Shown: positions 46,700 through 59,764 of the stretch, piece after piece
Layout: every line of letters starts with the position of its first letter
How positions within the stretch are numbered: position 1 is the stretch's first letter
Assembly: GCF_014805625.2 (NCBI RefSeq)
Contig: NW_023998422.1
Span: forward strand, 2,189,934 to 2,253,933
DNA length: 64,000 nt
Direction: 5' to 3'
Source of the DNA: Glossina fuscipes
Lineage: Eukaryota; Arthropoda; Insecta; Diptera; Glossinidae
Translations under genes and position numbers: made by a program
The notes under the pieces: generated by a model
What the model saw: only the letters and a program-made list of their open reading frames with translations
Database searches by the model: none
What the model was told of the DNA's origin: nothing

Positions 46700-48526
46700 A
46701 AAAAATCTCCTACTTATGATTGCATAAGTGAAAGAATTATTAACTCTTTCTCATCTGAGGCCCTCATTTTTATGACATTAATTTTTAGCAACGTGTGAAG
46801 ACTCAATACCTTTCCAAATTAATGCAACTGCGCAGAAGTAGTTATATACACAACAAAGAAAACAAAAAATCAAATTTGTCAAAAAATCAATGAGTTTTTA
46901 ATGTTGTCTCTGATGGTCCTTGCGTTTCGACAAAACCTTTCCTCTGCAACTGCAGCTGTGGCTTCGTCCGCAGTTCCGCTAGGCAAATAGAAATTTTGCG
47001 AAATGTCTTAAGTGGATAATGAAGTTTTCTGATGAAAATTTATTAAATTTCGCTCATCGAGCTTTTGCAACTGTATGAGTCGCCCACGAATACAGCGTTC
47101 TTGACGTGTAGTTGAGCGAATACATTCACCTACTAGTGTAATAGAGTTCCTTCAAAGTGGTACCATAACTATATTAAATATTCTTTAAGTAAGCAACCAT
47201 AAGACTATTGAGGCCCTATTTAATATATTATATATCGTCTGCCTCAGGAGGAGAAAGTTTTATTGAACGCTGCTGAATTGATATCTTAGCGGTAACTGAA
47301 AGTACCTACAATCTTTGACTTATCGATTTTATTGACTTCTTTTTACACGTCCGATCTGAAAGCTTTAGATTCATTTTCAAAATGTATTTAATTGATATAC
47401 TGTCGGGGGAAACCTATGTTTAGAATAGTAATGTTTAAAAATATTGAGATTAATTCAAAGTCCCACATTGCCTAAGGCGAGGCTTCCGTCGCTTATTTAA
47501 TTTGTGACAGGATTAAAAAGCTTATTTTCTTTAAGTAATATAATGCAAAATTTGGGTCATATTAGTCAGCTGCGGTCCATACATATGCAGGCACACATGC
47601 ATAAACAGCTACTCATGCTCATCAGCTGTCAGCTCTAAGCATTTGAAGAAACATACATTTATATATATATATATATATATATATTCGAAACTATATTACA
47701 AAGAATATACTCTCAAAAAAACATACAATTAAGCACACAATTTATATACATATTAATATTTTTATATGCGTATATGTTTCAAAGGTGTTTCTTGCCCTCT
47801 GACTTCGGCATAATCATATCTATGCTTGTAAAGGTATATGCATCTGTGTATGTGTCTAATAGTTGGTTAAAAAATTTCTTATATATGCTTATATGCTATC
47901 TCTCTCTCTCTCTATGAAAAAGAGTCTCTTTTTTTTCTTTTTTTTTTTTTAAATTGGTTTCAAATTCTCACCAGCGAGTAACCACAACGTAATAACAAAA
48001 ATAAAAGTATAAAACCAAATTCTTTTTAAAGCTTTAAAATGAACTTTTTTATGTTCATAATAAAATTTTATTTTTAATATTAAAATCTTTATTCGAGTAA
48101 AAAACGAAAAATTTTAACTGGTGATTGCATCACTTACATTGAAAAATCTAGTTTTTATTCTTCGAAACAACCGAATGTGATTTTATTGCAGTGGTAAACG
48201 TTGTAAAACGACTCAAACAGTCAGACAAATAGAAAGAAACACATTTTCAAAAAAAATTTCACTTTTTTTTTTTTTCATGAGACACCAAGAAGTGCTGAAA
48301 GTGAACGTACATTAAGCATAAGAAGAAGAATTTGAATGTTGAATTACGTACATACAGACGAAGCTTTTAAAGTATAGCATAAGATTGAAATCAATTGACA
48401 AGATTTACAATGAAAATGGTTTTCAGTTATGTTAAAGTTAGAAAAACTTGTTTGACTGAGGAAATCGCCGCAATTGTCGTCAATGGTCCTGTAAACAGAT
48501 GTAGGTTAAACGGAGAAAGCCATGTT

Positions 48527-48571
<45 letters not shown>

Positions 48572-51500
48572 TATGTACATAGATATATATATGCATATGT
48601 ATGTAGCTATGCTGTTCAGATTTATTGGTCTGTATCCCTTTTTATTATTGTAGATATGAAATATTCTCTCGATTTCGCAAAGGAAGTATAGAATGCAATC
48701 AGCCCATCAGGAAAGCTGAAAATATTATGTGCATGTGCCAAAAAGTTTCAAGTACTCTAGACTTTTCTATGATTCTTTTACGACTTGAAGCCACACTCTG
48801 TAAATAATACTTTAACTATAACTACTGCCGTTATTTCTTCGGCATGGTTTGACAACTTTTCCATGAGGCGTATATTCGTAGTAAGAAGAAATCACGTATA
48901 ACAGCCTAAAACGTTATACGTAAGCAACATCTGAAGAATGGAATGTTGACTTCTGATGAGAATGCTTAGATAACGTGGGGACAGATCAATTGACATAATA
49001 AATATATAAATCAAATCATTATTCTGAAATATTTAGTAACATACAAAAAGTTACATTTTGTTGCCATATAAAGTTTCAATTTTTTGAATACTGTGTAGAT
49101 AGGATGGCTTCGAAAAATGATTCGACTTTATGGACACTTTCGTTTAATATTCTAAACGTTTCATTGTACTCACTTTCATGAAAATATCTCGAATTATAGA
49201 ATGAAAAAAAAATGTAAGGACAGACGGACTTACGGGAAAGCTAAAAAATCTTCTAAAATTCACAATAATGGATGAGTTACAAGCTATTTTCAGCACTACT
49301 CACAAACTTTATTTATTACATCTTCAGCATATGTATTGTGGAGTATTGATACTCAAGTGGGTTAAGGCGATTCTCGAAATATCATCCAAAGCTGTAACTA
49401 TTTCTCGTTATTTATTAAGTCAGAAGTCAATGTAAGTACCAGTCGCATTGCGATTGTTTATTTATTAAAACGGTGTCCGGGGGGAAAAGCTTCACTTTTA
49501 ACTTTTATCTCTTATTACAATAAAGAAGAAGTAAGAAAATTATCGAATTTTTTTGTACCGATCACCGTTATCCTATTTTTGTAGAATAATTTTGCGTAAA
49601 CTTATATCGTGTCTTTGTTGCAGTTTACGAGCAATGAACAAGAGAGCGAGAAAACAAAAGAGTTCACTGTTCTTGTTACATAGGCGTGTGAGCGTTGAAA
49701 GTGTGTTCTTCGAAAAGTTTCATTCAGTCATTTTCAAATCTTTTCGCAAGCTGGTAGGCGATATCTCCATTTTTGCAGCCAGAAAAATATTTACCACAGA
49801 TACTACGAAGTTGCGCAAACACGCAGATGGACAGACGAACACGCGGATGTGTTTGGATGCATCTAATTTATGGCTTAACTTCTACGTCTTATATAATTAT
49901 TGTTAAAAAAAAAATGAAATCAGGACCCGTTATAACATTAGGTAGGCATGGTCAATTTTTAACATCGCCCATACGTTTAAATATTTGTAGCTTTATCCCT
50001 TGTAGTTGATGAGTAATGAGTGAGAAACCAATTTTGGAAGACGGAGATGCTCTCAGTTTACACGGCGCTTTAGGCGTGTCCCAGGCCCTATTTAGATCAC
50101 TTTCAATAACACCCCGCTTGCATCAACTTCGAATGTTTCTGTCAAATTGTATGTCGACAGCCTCATTTTTGGGGCCAGGCAGACACTATTAAATCGATAC
50201 GGAATTTGATGCTGACCAAGATTGTACATAGGAGTCTCTGTAGCTTTCTTCTGGACGTCCCAAACGTTTTAATAAAATGTACGTATCCCTCATATCTCGA
50301 TGTTGGATACAAAAAATATTATAAAAAAAAAATTATTAAAAAGAATTATTTTCTGTCTGCACTAAATCTTATTGAGTTACTGGTTTAATGGCAGTAAGAC
50401 TTTATTTTTAGAGATGGATGGCATAGGAATTTTATAAGGAAGCTTTAGTTTCACAAAAAGTTTTAAACCAAAGAGCGTGCAAATGTTTCTCAAATCTTAG
50501 CGTCAAGAACTGTAAACCGATTCTCAATTAATTTTTTTTTTAACATTAACACTGAACTCTTATTCATGCCTCACGGTATACACACAACACACTACAGCCA
50601 TAAAGTAGGCAATCTTAGCAAGTTGCATACGCTCCTTCAAGGCAAGTTCATAGGTCAGTAAACGTTGAGCTGAATTTTTAATCATTTTTTTAATCGAACA
50701 TGACGAAGTGCCAGTTTAAAGTCGATTCCTTTTATTCTTAAAAGTGGTAAAATGTTCATGATCATGATTTATTTCGTGTACTGACGCCCAGACATGTTAA
50801 AATAATTGCACATAGCCGTCAAAATTGTCGGCTGTAAAAAGCAGAAGAATTTAAAGTAAAAGATTTGATAAATTATTCAATAAAATTCAATTAAACAAAG
50901 CAGAAATTATGATAAATGATAAATAATTTCTAATAATTTTCCTATTAAAACGAACACTGCAAGCGACTTCCTTTCTTTATTTCCTTTGAATTATTAAAAG
51001 CTAATTAATCGATAACTTGGAGATTTAGTCATTTTTCTTTCTTTTTTTTTATAGTTTACGAAGAATTCCATTAGTGTAAGAAATAGTGTTAACATGTGAT
51101 TCGATGTCTTATTTTATCACTTTCTTAACGCTGCAAGCGCCAAAGTCTAGGCGTTCCATTAAAGAAATGAAATGTTGTTAAACAACTTGGAGCTCGCGCA
51201 TATGAATGCAAATGCGAATGCATAAGATTTATTAAAATTGCTCGTCTATATAGTGTATGTTCACTTTTCTATTGCTGTAGTTGAGTTCTGACTTGCCAGA
51301 CAGGAATCCACCTCCATAAAGGATAAGTTGTCATGTAGCGTAATGTACGACAGCAACAAAAAAAAACGGCAAAATATCATAAATTTATTTTTAGAATTTC
51401 TTTTTTTAGATATATCATTAATAAATAATGAATAAAATATTCATAATATTGTAATTAAATCTGCGCAACTACATTGAAAGCAGAATGATTTTAGCCCATT

Positions 51501-53553
51501 TTCAAACTTGATCTAAAACAATTAGCCAAGTTTATAATTTCAGCTTCAAAAGCATGGTACGCATCGTTGATGGCGAGTATGGAAAAGCAGACGGAAACAA
51601 GTTAAAAATTATTAACGATAAACACAAATGGATAATTGCTTTGAAAATCGTTATTCATTTAAGTATAGCCTTTTCATAGATAGTTTCTTCATTATCCGAT
51701 GCGAATCGTAATATTAACTTTATTAACCCATTAGCGATGCGTAAGAAAGAAATTTAATTTTTGATACTCTAAGTTCAGTGATGGTTTAAAGATGGTCCAG
51801 AATATTTTATCTGGAGGACACTATTTGTAAATGGTTGATGGCTTTCGAAATCATCAATAAATGAAATCTTAGTGTCAAGCTGAGTACAATTTTGTCTTAT
51901 TTGTCTTATTGTAGTTAGTTCCTTCAATAATATCAATAATATGTAGCAGTTGTACATGTCAAACTATTGCATTCACGTGCTTTGAGTTTTTGAGCTCAAG
52001 TTGTTCTCATGTGCAGATGAATGTGTTTTGTAATTAATTAAAACAGTTAACGTTACGCTTCGCCAAACACTAAACTCACTTCACTGAGAAATTTGCAGAA
52101 TAGAAGAACATATATCTAAAAGTAGGGAAAAATAATAGAAATAAAGAAGAAGAAGAAGTAGCAGAAGAGAAAGAAGGAGAAGAGTTAGTCAACTGGTGTA
52201 TCGTTGTTGTTATTGTTGTTGTTGCTGCTATATTTTCTAATTTACCCTCTTCTGCCTTAACAACAAGAATTCTTTGCCGTTTTTATCTGTTTCGTTTTTT
52301 CTTCGTTTTATTTTTATTTATTTATTTATTTTTATTTTTATTTATTTATTTTTTTTTTTTGCTTTTCTTTCTGTTGGATTTTACACCAAAAGCTGTTGTT
52401 GTGCATGGAATGTTTGAATTGTAGAGCATAAAAACCTAGCTCTCTACACGCACACTTTGAAAATTTTATCGTTTCCTTTGAACTCTAATGTGGATTGGTT
52501 AGCTGGCTGAGTGTATGCATGTGTTTTTGTAGGTTTACAATTTTTTTTTTTTTTTTTCCCCTCTCAGACTAGATTTAAAGGCTTGATTTGATTCTATTGC
52601 ATCCGCATACATAAAAGTATGTTGGATAGATGATGGGTGATTGCAATACAAGAAAATAATTCATTTTTGCTTTCTCAGAAAAAATTCCTGCAAGTCTTTA
52701 CATTGGTGAAGATTGGTTGGTTGATGAACACCGCCAAAGCATAACAAACGAAATTTATCGCATTTTTCACACAGAACACACATGAGAAAAGAAGGAACAT
52801 CTCTCTCTATCTCTCTGACAACGTTATGGGAATTCTTGGAGTTTTTCGTTAGTGGTCCGCTTTTGTGAATGGCGGATTAACTTTCATTTCCAAACTTGTT
52901 TAATGCATGTGCTTCGAAATTTCGAAATTAAAGTTTGCTCTTCTTGCTACCGAGATTATTAGAATGCAAGGTCTTTAGGTGAAGTAATCATTAAAAAAGG
53001 TAAACCTAGAAGATTCGTCACTTTAGGTACTCGTAAAAGTCAACAAGACTACGTCACTCTACACACAGGCAATTCATCTGTCTGCTTAAGTTGTCGTTCA
53101 TTCATGTATCTTCTCTCTTGATTTTAATAAAAATTTTTTGAATTCCTTCCCATTTGCTCTATGTATAGTTATTTGTTTGGAAATATAGTTTAAACTTGAT
53201 TTAAATCGAAAATTCTTAACAACATTTCAAGATTTCGCTTATTTATGGATTAGATGCCGATTCCCATTGTAAATATGAAACAAGTGTGAACTAATTCAAC
53301 TTTCAATCTTATGTTTGGCACTAGGCCAAGTAACGAATAAATTGAAATGTTTTTCTATATCTTTTTCTCTGATTAGTTAAGAGAGAGAGAAAAAAAAAAA
53401 AAAAACACAACAAAATAGATAAACTAAACTCGAATAACTGTTTAGGTCATTATACCAAAAAGCAAGATAACCATAATGCAAAGAGAAACCAATACAAAGC
53501 GAAATAATAAAATCACGTTTCCCTTTAACAATAACTAGTGTTTATTAAGATAG

Positions 53554-53590
<37 letters not shown>

Positions 53591-53645
53591 TATACATCGA
53601 AGACCGATGCACACATTTTTTTTTTTTATTATATATTTATTTATT

Positions 53646-53685
<40 letters not shown>

Positions 53686-56600
53686 AATAAACAATGCAAA
53701 GATAGCAAGTCATTTTGTTTTTAAAGCTTTTCTATTTATAAAAGCCACACTTTATAAATTGATAAATTATCTGTACGTTTTTAATTAACCACAAGAAACA
53801 TTATAAATTTGGAACATAAAAAGACCTTGCATTGCTATCTAGGTAAAAATATCAATGAAACGTTCCGAGACAAGCCAATCGAAATTTCAAAGAAAGAAAG
53901 AGAAATGAATGACATATAACTTAAGGGTAAACGCCTCATATATACAACACTTGTTTGCTTTTGTTGTTGTTATACCCTACATCACACATCAACATTTTAA
54001 ATTAATTTCAGCCTGTAAGTTCTACGGATCGAATGGTCGTGTAAGCTCTATCTTAAAAGTCAAATTTTTTTTTCACATTTCTTGACAAAAATTTGGTCAA
54101 ATGCAATATTCTGATATACTAACTGAACGTGCGATACTTTTGTGAATACTTGTGTGCAGTATATTACAATGGCGGGGAATAGTGGTTTGACATACAAATT
54201 TGGACCATATCGGGTAACTACTCCCGCAAGAATCATTACGAAAAGGAAGTGCTTATATGGCACTAAAGTGAAACTCAAAAAGTTCTAATAAGTATGCAGC
54301 ACGCGCCTATATATGGGTTCTCCAGTCCCCTTTAACCGTTAGAAATTCGTAGCGCGTAAAAATAATACTAAGAAGCTTAATAATAATAATTTTTAAAAAA
54401 TAATAATTTTTATCGATATGAGCCATTTCGAGTCATATTTTGGATCGTTCAACAAACGAACTTTTACGAAAAGGTAACTTTTTCATGACACCACGAGGGA
54501 AACAAAAAGCAATCAGTATAGCTACATATAAGGCATTTCGTGTATGTAAGTTTCCCATACAGTCTCTGGTGTAGGGCATTCCAAAGTATGGTTTGCGCCT
54601 AATATATCATATAATTTGTTTAGCAAATACAATGCTACAAGTGTAACAAGCGATTGTAGCATAACGTAACGTAAGTTAGAAATAAAGACATTGCCACGCA
54701 AAATTTTGACATAGTACAATATAAACCGAAACTGACAAGAAAAAAAAGACTCTTGTGTATGGAAGGAAGACGTTACATTTAAAATGTAGATATTCGGGGT
54801 TCTAACAGGTATGGATCCCAACTTAAAAACTAAAATATATAGATGCATATGTGGCGATAAAAATATAAAATGAGTTTCGACTATGAAAAAAAATGGAATT
54901 AAGGAAATACTGATAAGCGGAGCTTGCATTTTTAACGCACCAAAGTTCTCATACAACTCTAATAAGAATCAAAGGGGTTTGCTTTTTGGAAATCGCTCCC
55001 ATAACTTTATAAACACACAAAATAATGTCTTGCAATTTTGCTTTCTTCTGATATTTTGAGTTTGAGTTTGCAACCAAGTCTCGTACCACCTTGTACAATT
55101 TTGTTACAAATTTTTGTAATCGTCTTAAAAGCTTTCCTAACCTTTCAAGATGCAACGCTCGATTTTCATTATTAGAAACTTTCATTACTTAAAATGTTTC
55201 TCAAGCTACGCTGTTGGTCTCGGGCCAGTCGGGTGATTAATCCGTCTCAAATCTCCGATGAAAGACGCACGTTTGGTCCCCTTTAACGGTTTTTTTTTTA
55301 AAAATGTGAAAAATTTTTTACTAATATCGATGCCAAGTTCCTAAATAAATCAATACTTTTAGAATATCTTACGGATTTCTCTATAGATTGTTATGTAAAA
55401 ATGGGAACGTAAATATACGCTTAAATAACAAACACATTTCCCGATTGCCTTTAAGAGTCCGCCACAATGCAACTCTGCCGAACATTCAAGAGAGAGCTCC
55501 ATCTATGGAAATAACTAATATATCCGATATATTTTGTTACGCATCACATGAATCTTTATAAAAACAAAAATGTCTTCTGAAAGCTATAAAAAACTAAAAA
55601 GTTTCTTTCAATAATTTTTTTTTTATTTTTTTAAGTTACATATATAAAGCCAAAGCAGCCAAATCGAAATTTCCTAAGATCAATTTGCAGCTCGCAGTTA
55701 ACATTTATGAGATCGCTAGATGAAAATAAGTTTGCCGTGTCATCAGCGCACGTCGCAATTAAAATATTGTTTTAATGTACAGTCGACCAAAATAGTTTGC
55801 TTAGAAAGCTAAAAATGCGACCTATATCTACTTATGCCTTGGGAAAGAGTTGAGGTTTGTTAATGATACGGCAGCGGGGATCATGTGAAGGAACTGGATT
55901 TTTTTGCTGCCTCGATACTGTGATGGGTAAGATTACCTCAAAAAGAGGGCTCAATTAGTGACACATTACATTAGACTATGACTTTTTTATCTCAAGCAGC
56001 AACATCCTTAAGCTTCATATCGCAATATAAATGATACCATCCAAGCATTTTATTGCGTCTGGAGTACGACGTAATTTGTTGGAGCGTTACTTGTCCTGTT
56101 TAATTCAAAAAAAGTTACCCTTGAACCCTCGCGAGTGTAATAATTAGGTGCAAATCAAAAACTCATTAATATTGATGGTTAAACGTTGAATAGCTCATAC
56201 CATGTGTTTTTGGACTCAACTAAATGCAGTTTGTTATGGGCTAGTTTATGTAAAAAAGCGATTACTGGAGAGCCAAGAATTGAGGCTTATAAGCGTATCA
56301 CGAAAGGCAGCACTGCAAGCTGCGCTGGTACAGAACTCTGATAAACTCTCGTCGTAACGTCAGTAAGAAAATATGAACCTTTTTGTGGATAGCATCAAAG
56401 GATCAGTTCTTTGTTCGATGTACGCAAAGACCCGCAAAGCGATAGTTGCTTTGTTTTCCCAAAAAGGTTCTAGGATAGACCAAAAAAGTTGGACTACCTT
56501 TACTTAGGATAGTGCTATACTTCAGAATATCTATATGGCATTTCCCCTCGAGCTTTTGCGGTTATTGTAACTGCATTTGTCAAGTTTTGCTTACACTCGG

Positions 56601-57300
56601 AATAAGTTCAATTGTAGGCAGCCTCGTATCAGTTTTATGCGGTCGTATTATAAGCAAATGTGGTTTCCAACACTCGCAAATAACGAAAGTAAATAGGCTT
56701 ACCTTTCGACAAAGAGTATGTAACCTACAGTCTGCAGTCTATGCAGTTACAGATGCAAGAAGTGCAAATAATTGAGAATCTAATTTTCCAAATCCGTTAT
56801 CTTAGTATACCGCTTTTAATTCGCATTATCTTTTCAAATTTACACTAGCAACTAAATCAATAGTTTTTCTACATAGCAGATCTAGAATTTTGCAGAGCTT
56901 CATTTCAAAATACTACTAGTGGGATTGGGAAAGATAGTTGATGTTTGTTACTTTTGCTTATTATAGAGAAAGGCGATTAAAATCGGGATAAAATTCCTTT
57001 AAGAATTGTTTTGCCTGTCATCACCAAAGTGTTTGATTAAATGCAATCACATAAATATGATTTTCGATTTTGAATTGATGCACCCGTCCGTTTTTAAACA
57101 GGAAATGATTGCATCAACTTTCCATAGACTAAAGGATGAAGCCTCCATCTCAAGTTCTCATAGATTATTAAAGCTGAAATTCTTCACACATAATGCATAG
57201 GGAGATATAGAGAGAAAGAGAGAGAGAGAGAGAAAGTAAGTAAGTAAACTCATTACGTCGTCTTTAATTTTCGCTTCATTTTCTCATTAATCAATTCAAT
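46700..57300. other. Long non-coding stretch with microsatellites
   Basis: No exon is supported. AT runs lie near 47660-47684, 48532-48565 and 53556-53593. T- or TTTA-rich blocks lie near 47930-47951, 52309-52362, 52539-52558 and 53616-53682. Minus-strand open frames at 54522-54956 (144 codons) and 54949-55185 (78 codons) abut each other and are not simple repeats, but I recognise no domain and find no splice signals joining them. A family-A-like start (TTAAATCGATACGGAATTTG) occurs near 50189. Confidence 0.5.
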
Positions 57301-57309
57301 TGCAAAAAC

Positions 57310-57315
57310 TTTATT
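57310..57315 (-). terminator. AATAAA poly(A) signal of the four-span gene
   Basis: On the minus strand AATAAA (plus-strand TTTATT) lies about 41 bases after the stop codon at 57356-57358. That fits the 3' end of a compact fly gene. Confidence 0.65.
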
Positions 57316-57355
57316 TCCAGTTGTTCCCATTATTATATATAGATGAACATAATTT

Positions 57356-58206
57356 TCATTGCTTTTCCTCTTCGTGCAGCTCTACACAACATGCGAGAAC
57401 TATGCAAGAGAAACCCAACCATTTAACTGAAATTTTAAATATATTATATAAGTAAAAAAAAAAAAAAGAAGAAAAAAAACAATCGCGACTTCTCCCAATG
57501 CTTACTGATATGAAAAATGGCATCGATGGCAATCGATATATTCCACACAATCATCCTTACTTGGTCCAACTCGGTGTTTAGATGTACGCAGCCTTTACAT
57601 TTCAAGGGATATATAACGCAAGCAAATAGAACCGCGATTTTAAAGCAAAAGAACAAGAAATAAATAAATTCCCAAGCAATTAGGACCATTTTCTTGTGGG
57701 GAAAGGTCTAAAAATCGACAGATGGTACCGCATGGTGCGCATGCTTTAAATAAGAAATATAACTGATTACAAAATCGTATACTAACCAACGGCGATGAAA
57801 TCAATAGAGCGATATTGAAAACTGTAAAAATGATGTTGATAATGATGGCAAAATCCTGCCAACCTCTGGGCGCTTTGAACAAGAAAAAAAAAAGGGAATT
57901 AAGCCGCATATCCTTGATAAGGAAATGAAATGAAATTTTTGGAAATTATTTACCTATTGTGGATGGTAAGAAGAAAAAATCATTATTCGTGACGGCAGTT
58001 TGATTCCGATTGTTCCGCGTAACAAAGTTAAAGTATTCATTGTGGACGAGGTAACGAAAAGATTCGCTGTCATAATAATAACATGGTTTAGCTTCGCGGG
58101 CTCGTTTAGTTGTAAACTCCACTAAATAAAAATTAAAACCGTTCTCAATAAGACTCACTACTGCAACTAATAAGCAAAACAATTTTAACGGCATTTCATG
58201 ACACAT
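57356..58206 (-). CDS. Four-span membrane protein, family not recognised
   Basis: Four exons on the minus strand join cleanly: 58206-57954, 57872-57787, 57707-57506 and 57426-57356. The introns are 81, 79 and 79 bp, and the phases are 1, 0 and 1. Total coding length is 612 bp, or 203 residues plus TGA. Predicted membrane spans are about 7-29, 92-113, 120-146 and 165-195. The first loop (30-91) has a glycosylation site NQT at 68-70, and the loop between spans 3 and 4 has KCKGC at 149-153. Polar residues lie inside spans (E21, N97, N104, E126, K136 and D175). The tail is acidic, HEEEKQ. The start at 58206 gives MCHEMPLKLF; the Met at residue 5 is also possible. It lacks the CCG loop of true tetraspanins. 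Its size and layout recall insect four-span proteins of junctions or MARVEL-like type, but I cannot name a family. A poly(A) signal follows the stop. Confidence 0.82.
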
Positions 58207-58209
58207 TTC

Positions 58210-59128
58210 TCTATATATTTTGATTATGAAGCAATTGGAAAAAACATGTTGTAAAATATAAATAAAAAAAAAAAAAGAAGACAGGTTGTCTATGTATTAT
58301 TTGTAAAGACATTTATAGATATGAAAACAATTTGTTTCGTCTTTCAAAAAAAGGCAAATTTTTATATAAAAAATTGCTTTTAAAAGGAATTCCCGATAAT
58401 TTTCAGCTTCTTTGCTCAAAATGTAAAATATTAGAAAGAAATTTAAAGAAAAAAATTATTTACAATTAAGACGACTGCGTAATACACTAATTTTTATTAC
58501 TTAAGTCTTTTTACTACAACTCTATATGGTAGATGACCCTATAGGGCCAGTAAGGGAGCCAAGAGTCTACGGTAAGGCATTACAGCTCTTCTGTCGTTTT
58601 GCTTGTCCCGTTAAGGCAAACATCATATAGCAATACTCACAGGAAATTAATTTGTTTTATTAGTTTTTATGTAAAGCAAAAAAAAAGTACGTGTCCGTCT
58701 GTCATCACTTGGGCTTTTATTAATCAGAAATCGTTGATTCTATTGCCAAGTCTTAAACAGTAGGCTCCACTATATCACTACGGCTCGTTCCATTTTATAT
58801 GAATTCATATTGCACGAGTTACTTAGATGGTACGGAGGATTCACAGCCAAAGCTGTTAATTTACTTGCTATATTTAAAGTAACTTTCTATAGTAATTAAG
58901 CTTAAGATACTACGTGACAATAATTTTTATGGCCAGTAAATAACAAAAAATATATATATTTTTTTTTTGATAAGAGAGAGAGAGAAGGAGAGAAATGTAT
59001 AGGAATTTGTCAATTTATATTTTCTAGCTCATTTTTCAACATGTTATACGAGCCGATTTTACCGTGTTATACAAACACTGGTGCGATTTTTTTTGCCATC
59101 TTATACGAATATCTGGAGTATTAAATCT
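58210..59128. other. Upstream region of the four-span gene, no other gene seen
   Basis: AT-rich sequence with A runs near 58264-58275, a TATATATATTTTTTTTT block near 58950-58968 and a short GA run. Any promoter of the four-span gene should lie here, but I cannot point to a convincing TATA box or initiator. Confidence 0.45.
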
Positions 59129-59255
59129 GAAGTGGTGTCTCTCGCGAAACTTTCAAATTTAGGTCTTTCCAATTGCAGTCACAATAAGTAGTGAAGTGCT
59201 GCCTCTCCCGAAACTTTCAAATTTAGTGCTTTCCAATCGTAGTCACATTTAGTCC
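59129..59255. repeat. 64-bp tandem duplication
   Basis: GAAGTGGTGTCTCTCGCGAA...TTTCCAATTGCAGTCACA starts at 59129. GAAGTGCTGCCTCTCCCGAA...TTTCCAATCGTAGTCACA starts at 59193. The unit is 64 bp and the two copies differ at several positions. Confidence 0.85.
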
Positions 59256-59365
59256 ACGTATCTATTCAATTAGGTATTCTAACGGTCCGAATATTTTCGC
59301 CTTCAAGAATTCAGTCAAAGGACACCAGTCAGTCTCTGACTACAGAGATTTCAGATACATGTACT

Positions 59366-59525
59366 CTGTCTGTCTGTCTGTCTGTGTGTCTCTCCTTCTC
59401 TCTCTCTCTCTTCTCTCTCTCTATCTCGCCTCTCTCCGTATCTCTCCTCTCTCTCTCTCACTCTCTCTCTCTCTCTCTCTCCTACTTTTTTTCCTCTCTT
59501 TCTCTCTCTCTTTTCCCTTCTCTCT
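59366..59525. repeat. (TCTG)n and (TC)n pyrimidine tract
   Basis: Four or five TCTG units lead into about 140 bp of TC-rich DNA with few purines. Plus-strand open frames here read poly-S and poly-L and are composition by-products. The tract lies 3' of the N/D-rich exon on the minus strand, so it would be intronic GA-rich sequence in a minus-strand transcript. Confidence 0.9.
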
Positions 59526-59764
59526 TCCCCTTAAAATGCATTTCAATTCTTTACAAGAGCCTGCTTGCCTTTTCACTGAGCTACAACCTTACAGAGTGTT
59601 AAGGCTAAGAAAAGCCTTCATTTCGTAAGATTTCAGATGAAACCATTACAAATTTATTTAACTGTTTTTTTTTTTATCTCAATAATTTTTGAGATGCGAT
59701 TGTATCTTGCGTAAGGTCGCGAACCGGTGAAACGAGTAATAATAAGTCCTTAAATATTCCTTAC

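Noticed and set aside
49553..49906. Plus-strand 117-codon frame
   Set aside because: Not a simple repeat, but no recognisable domain, no splice signals that extend it and no neighbour exon; too weak to call.
59359..59628. Serine/leucine-rich plus-strand frames
   Set aside because: Translation of a TC-rich tract in two frames; no coding evidence.
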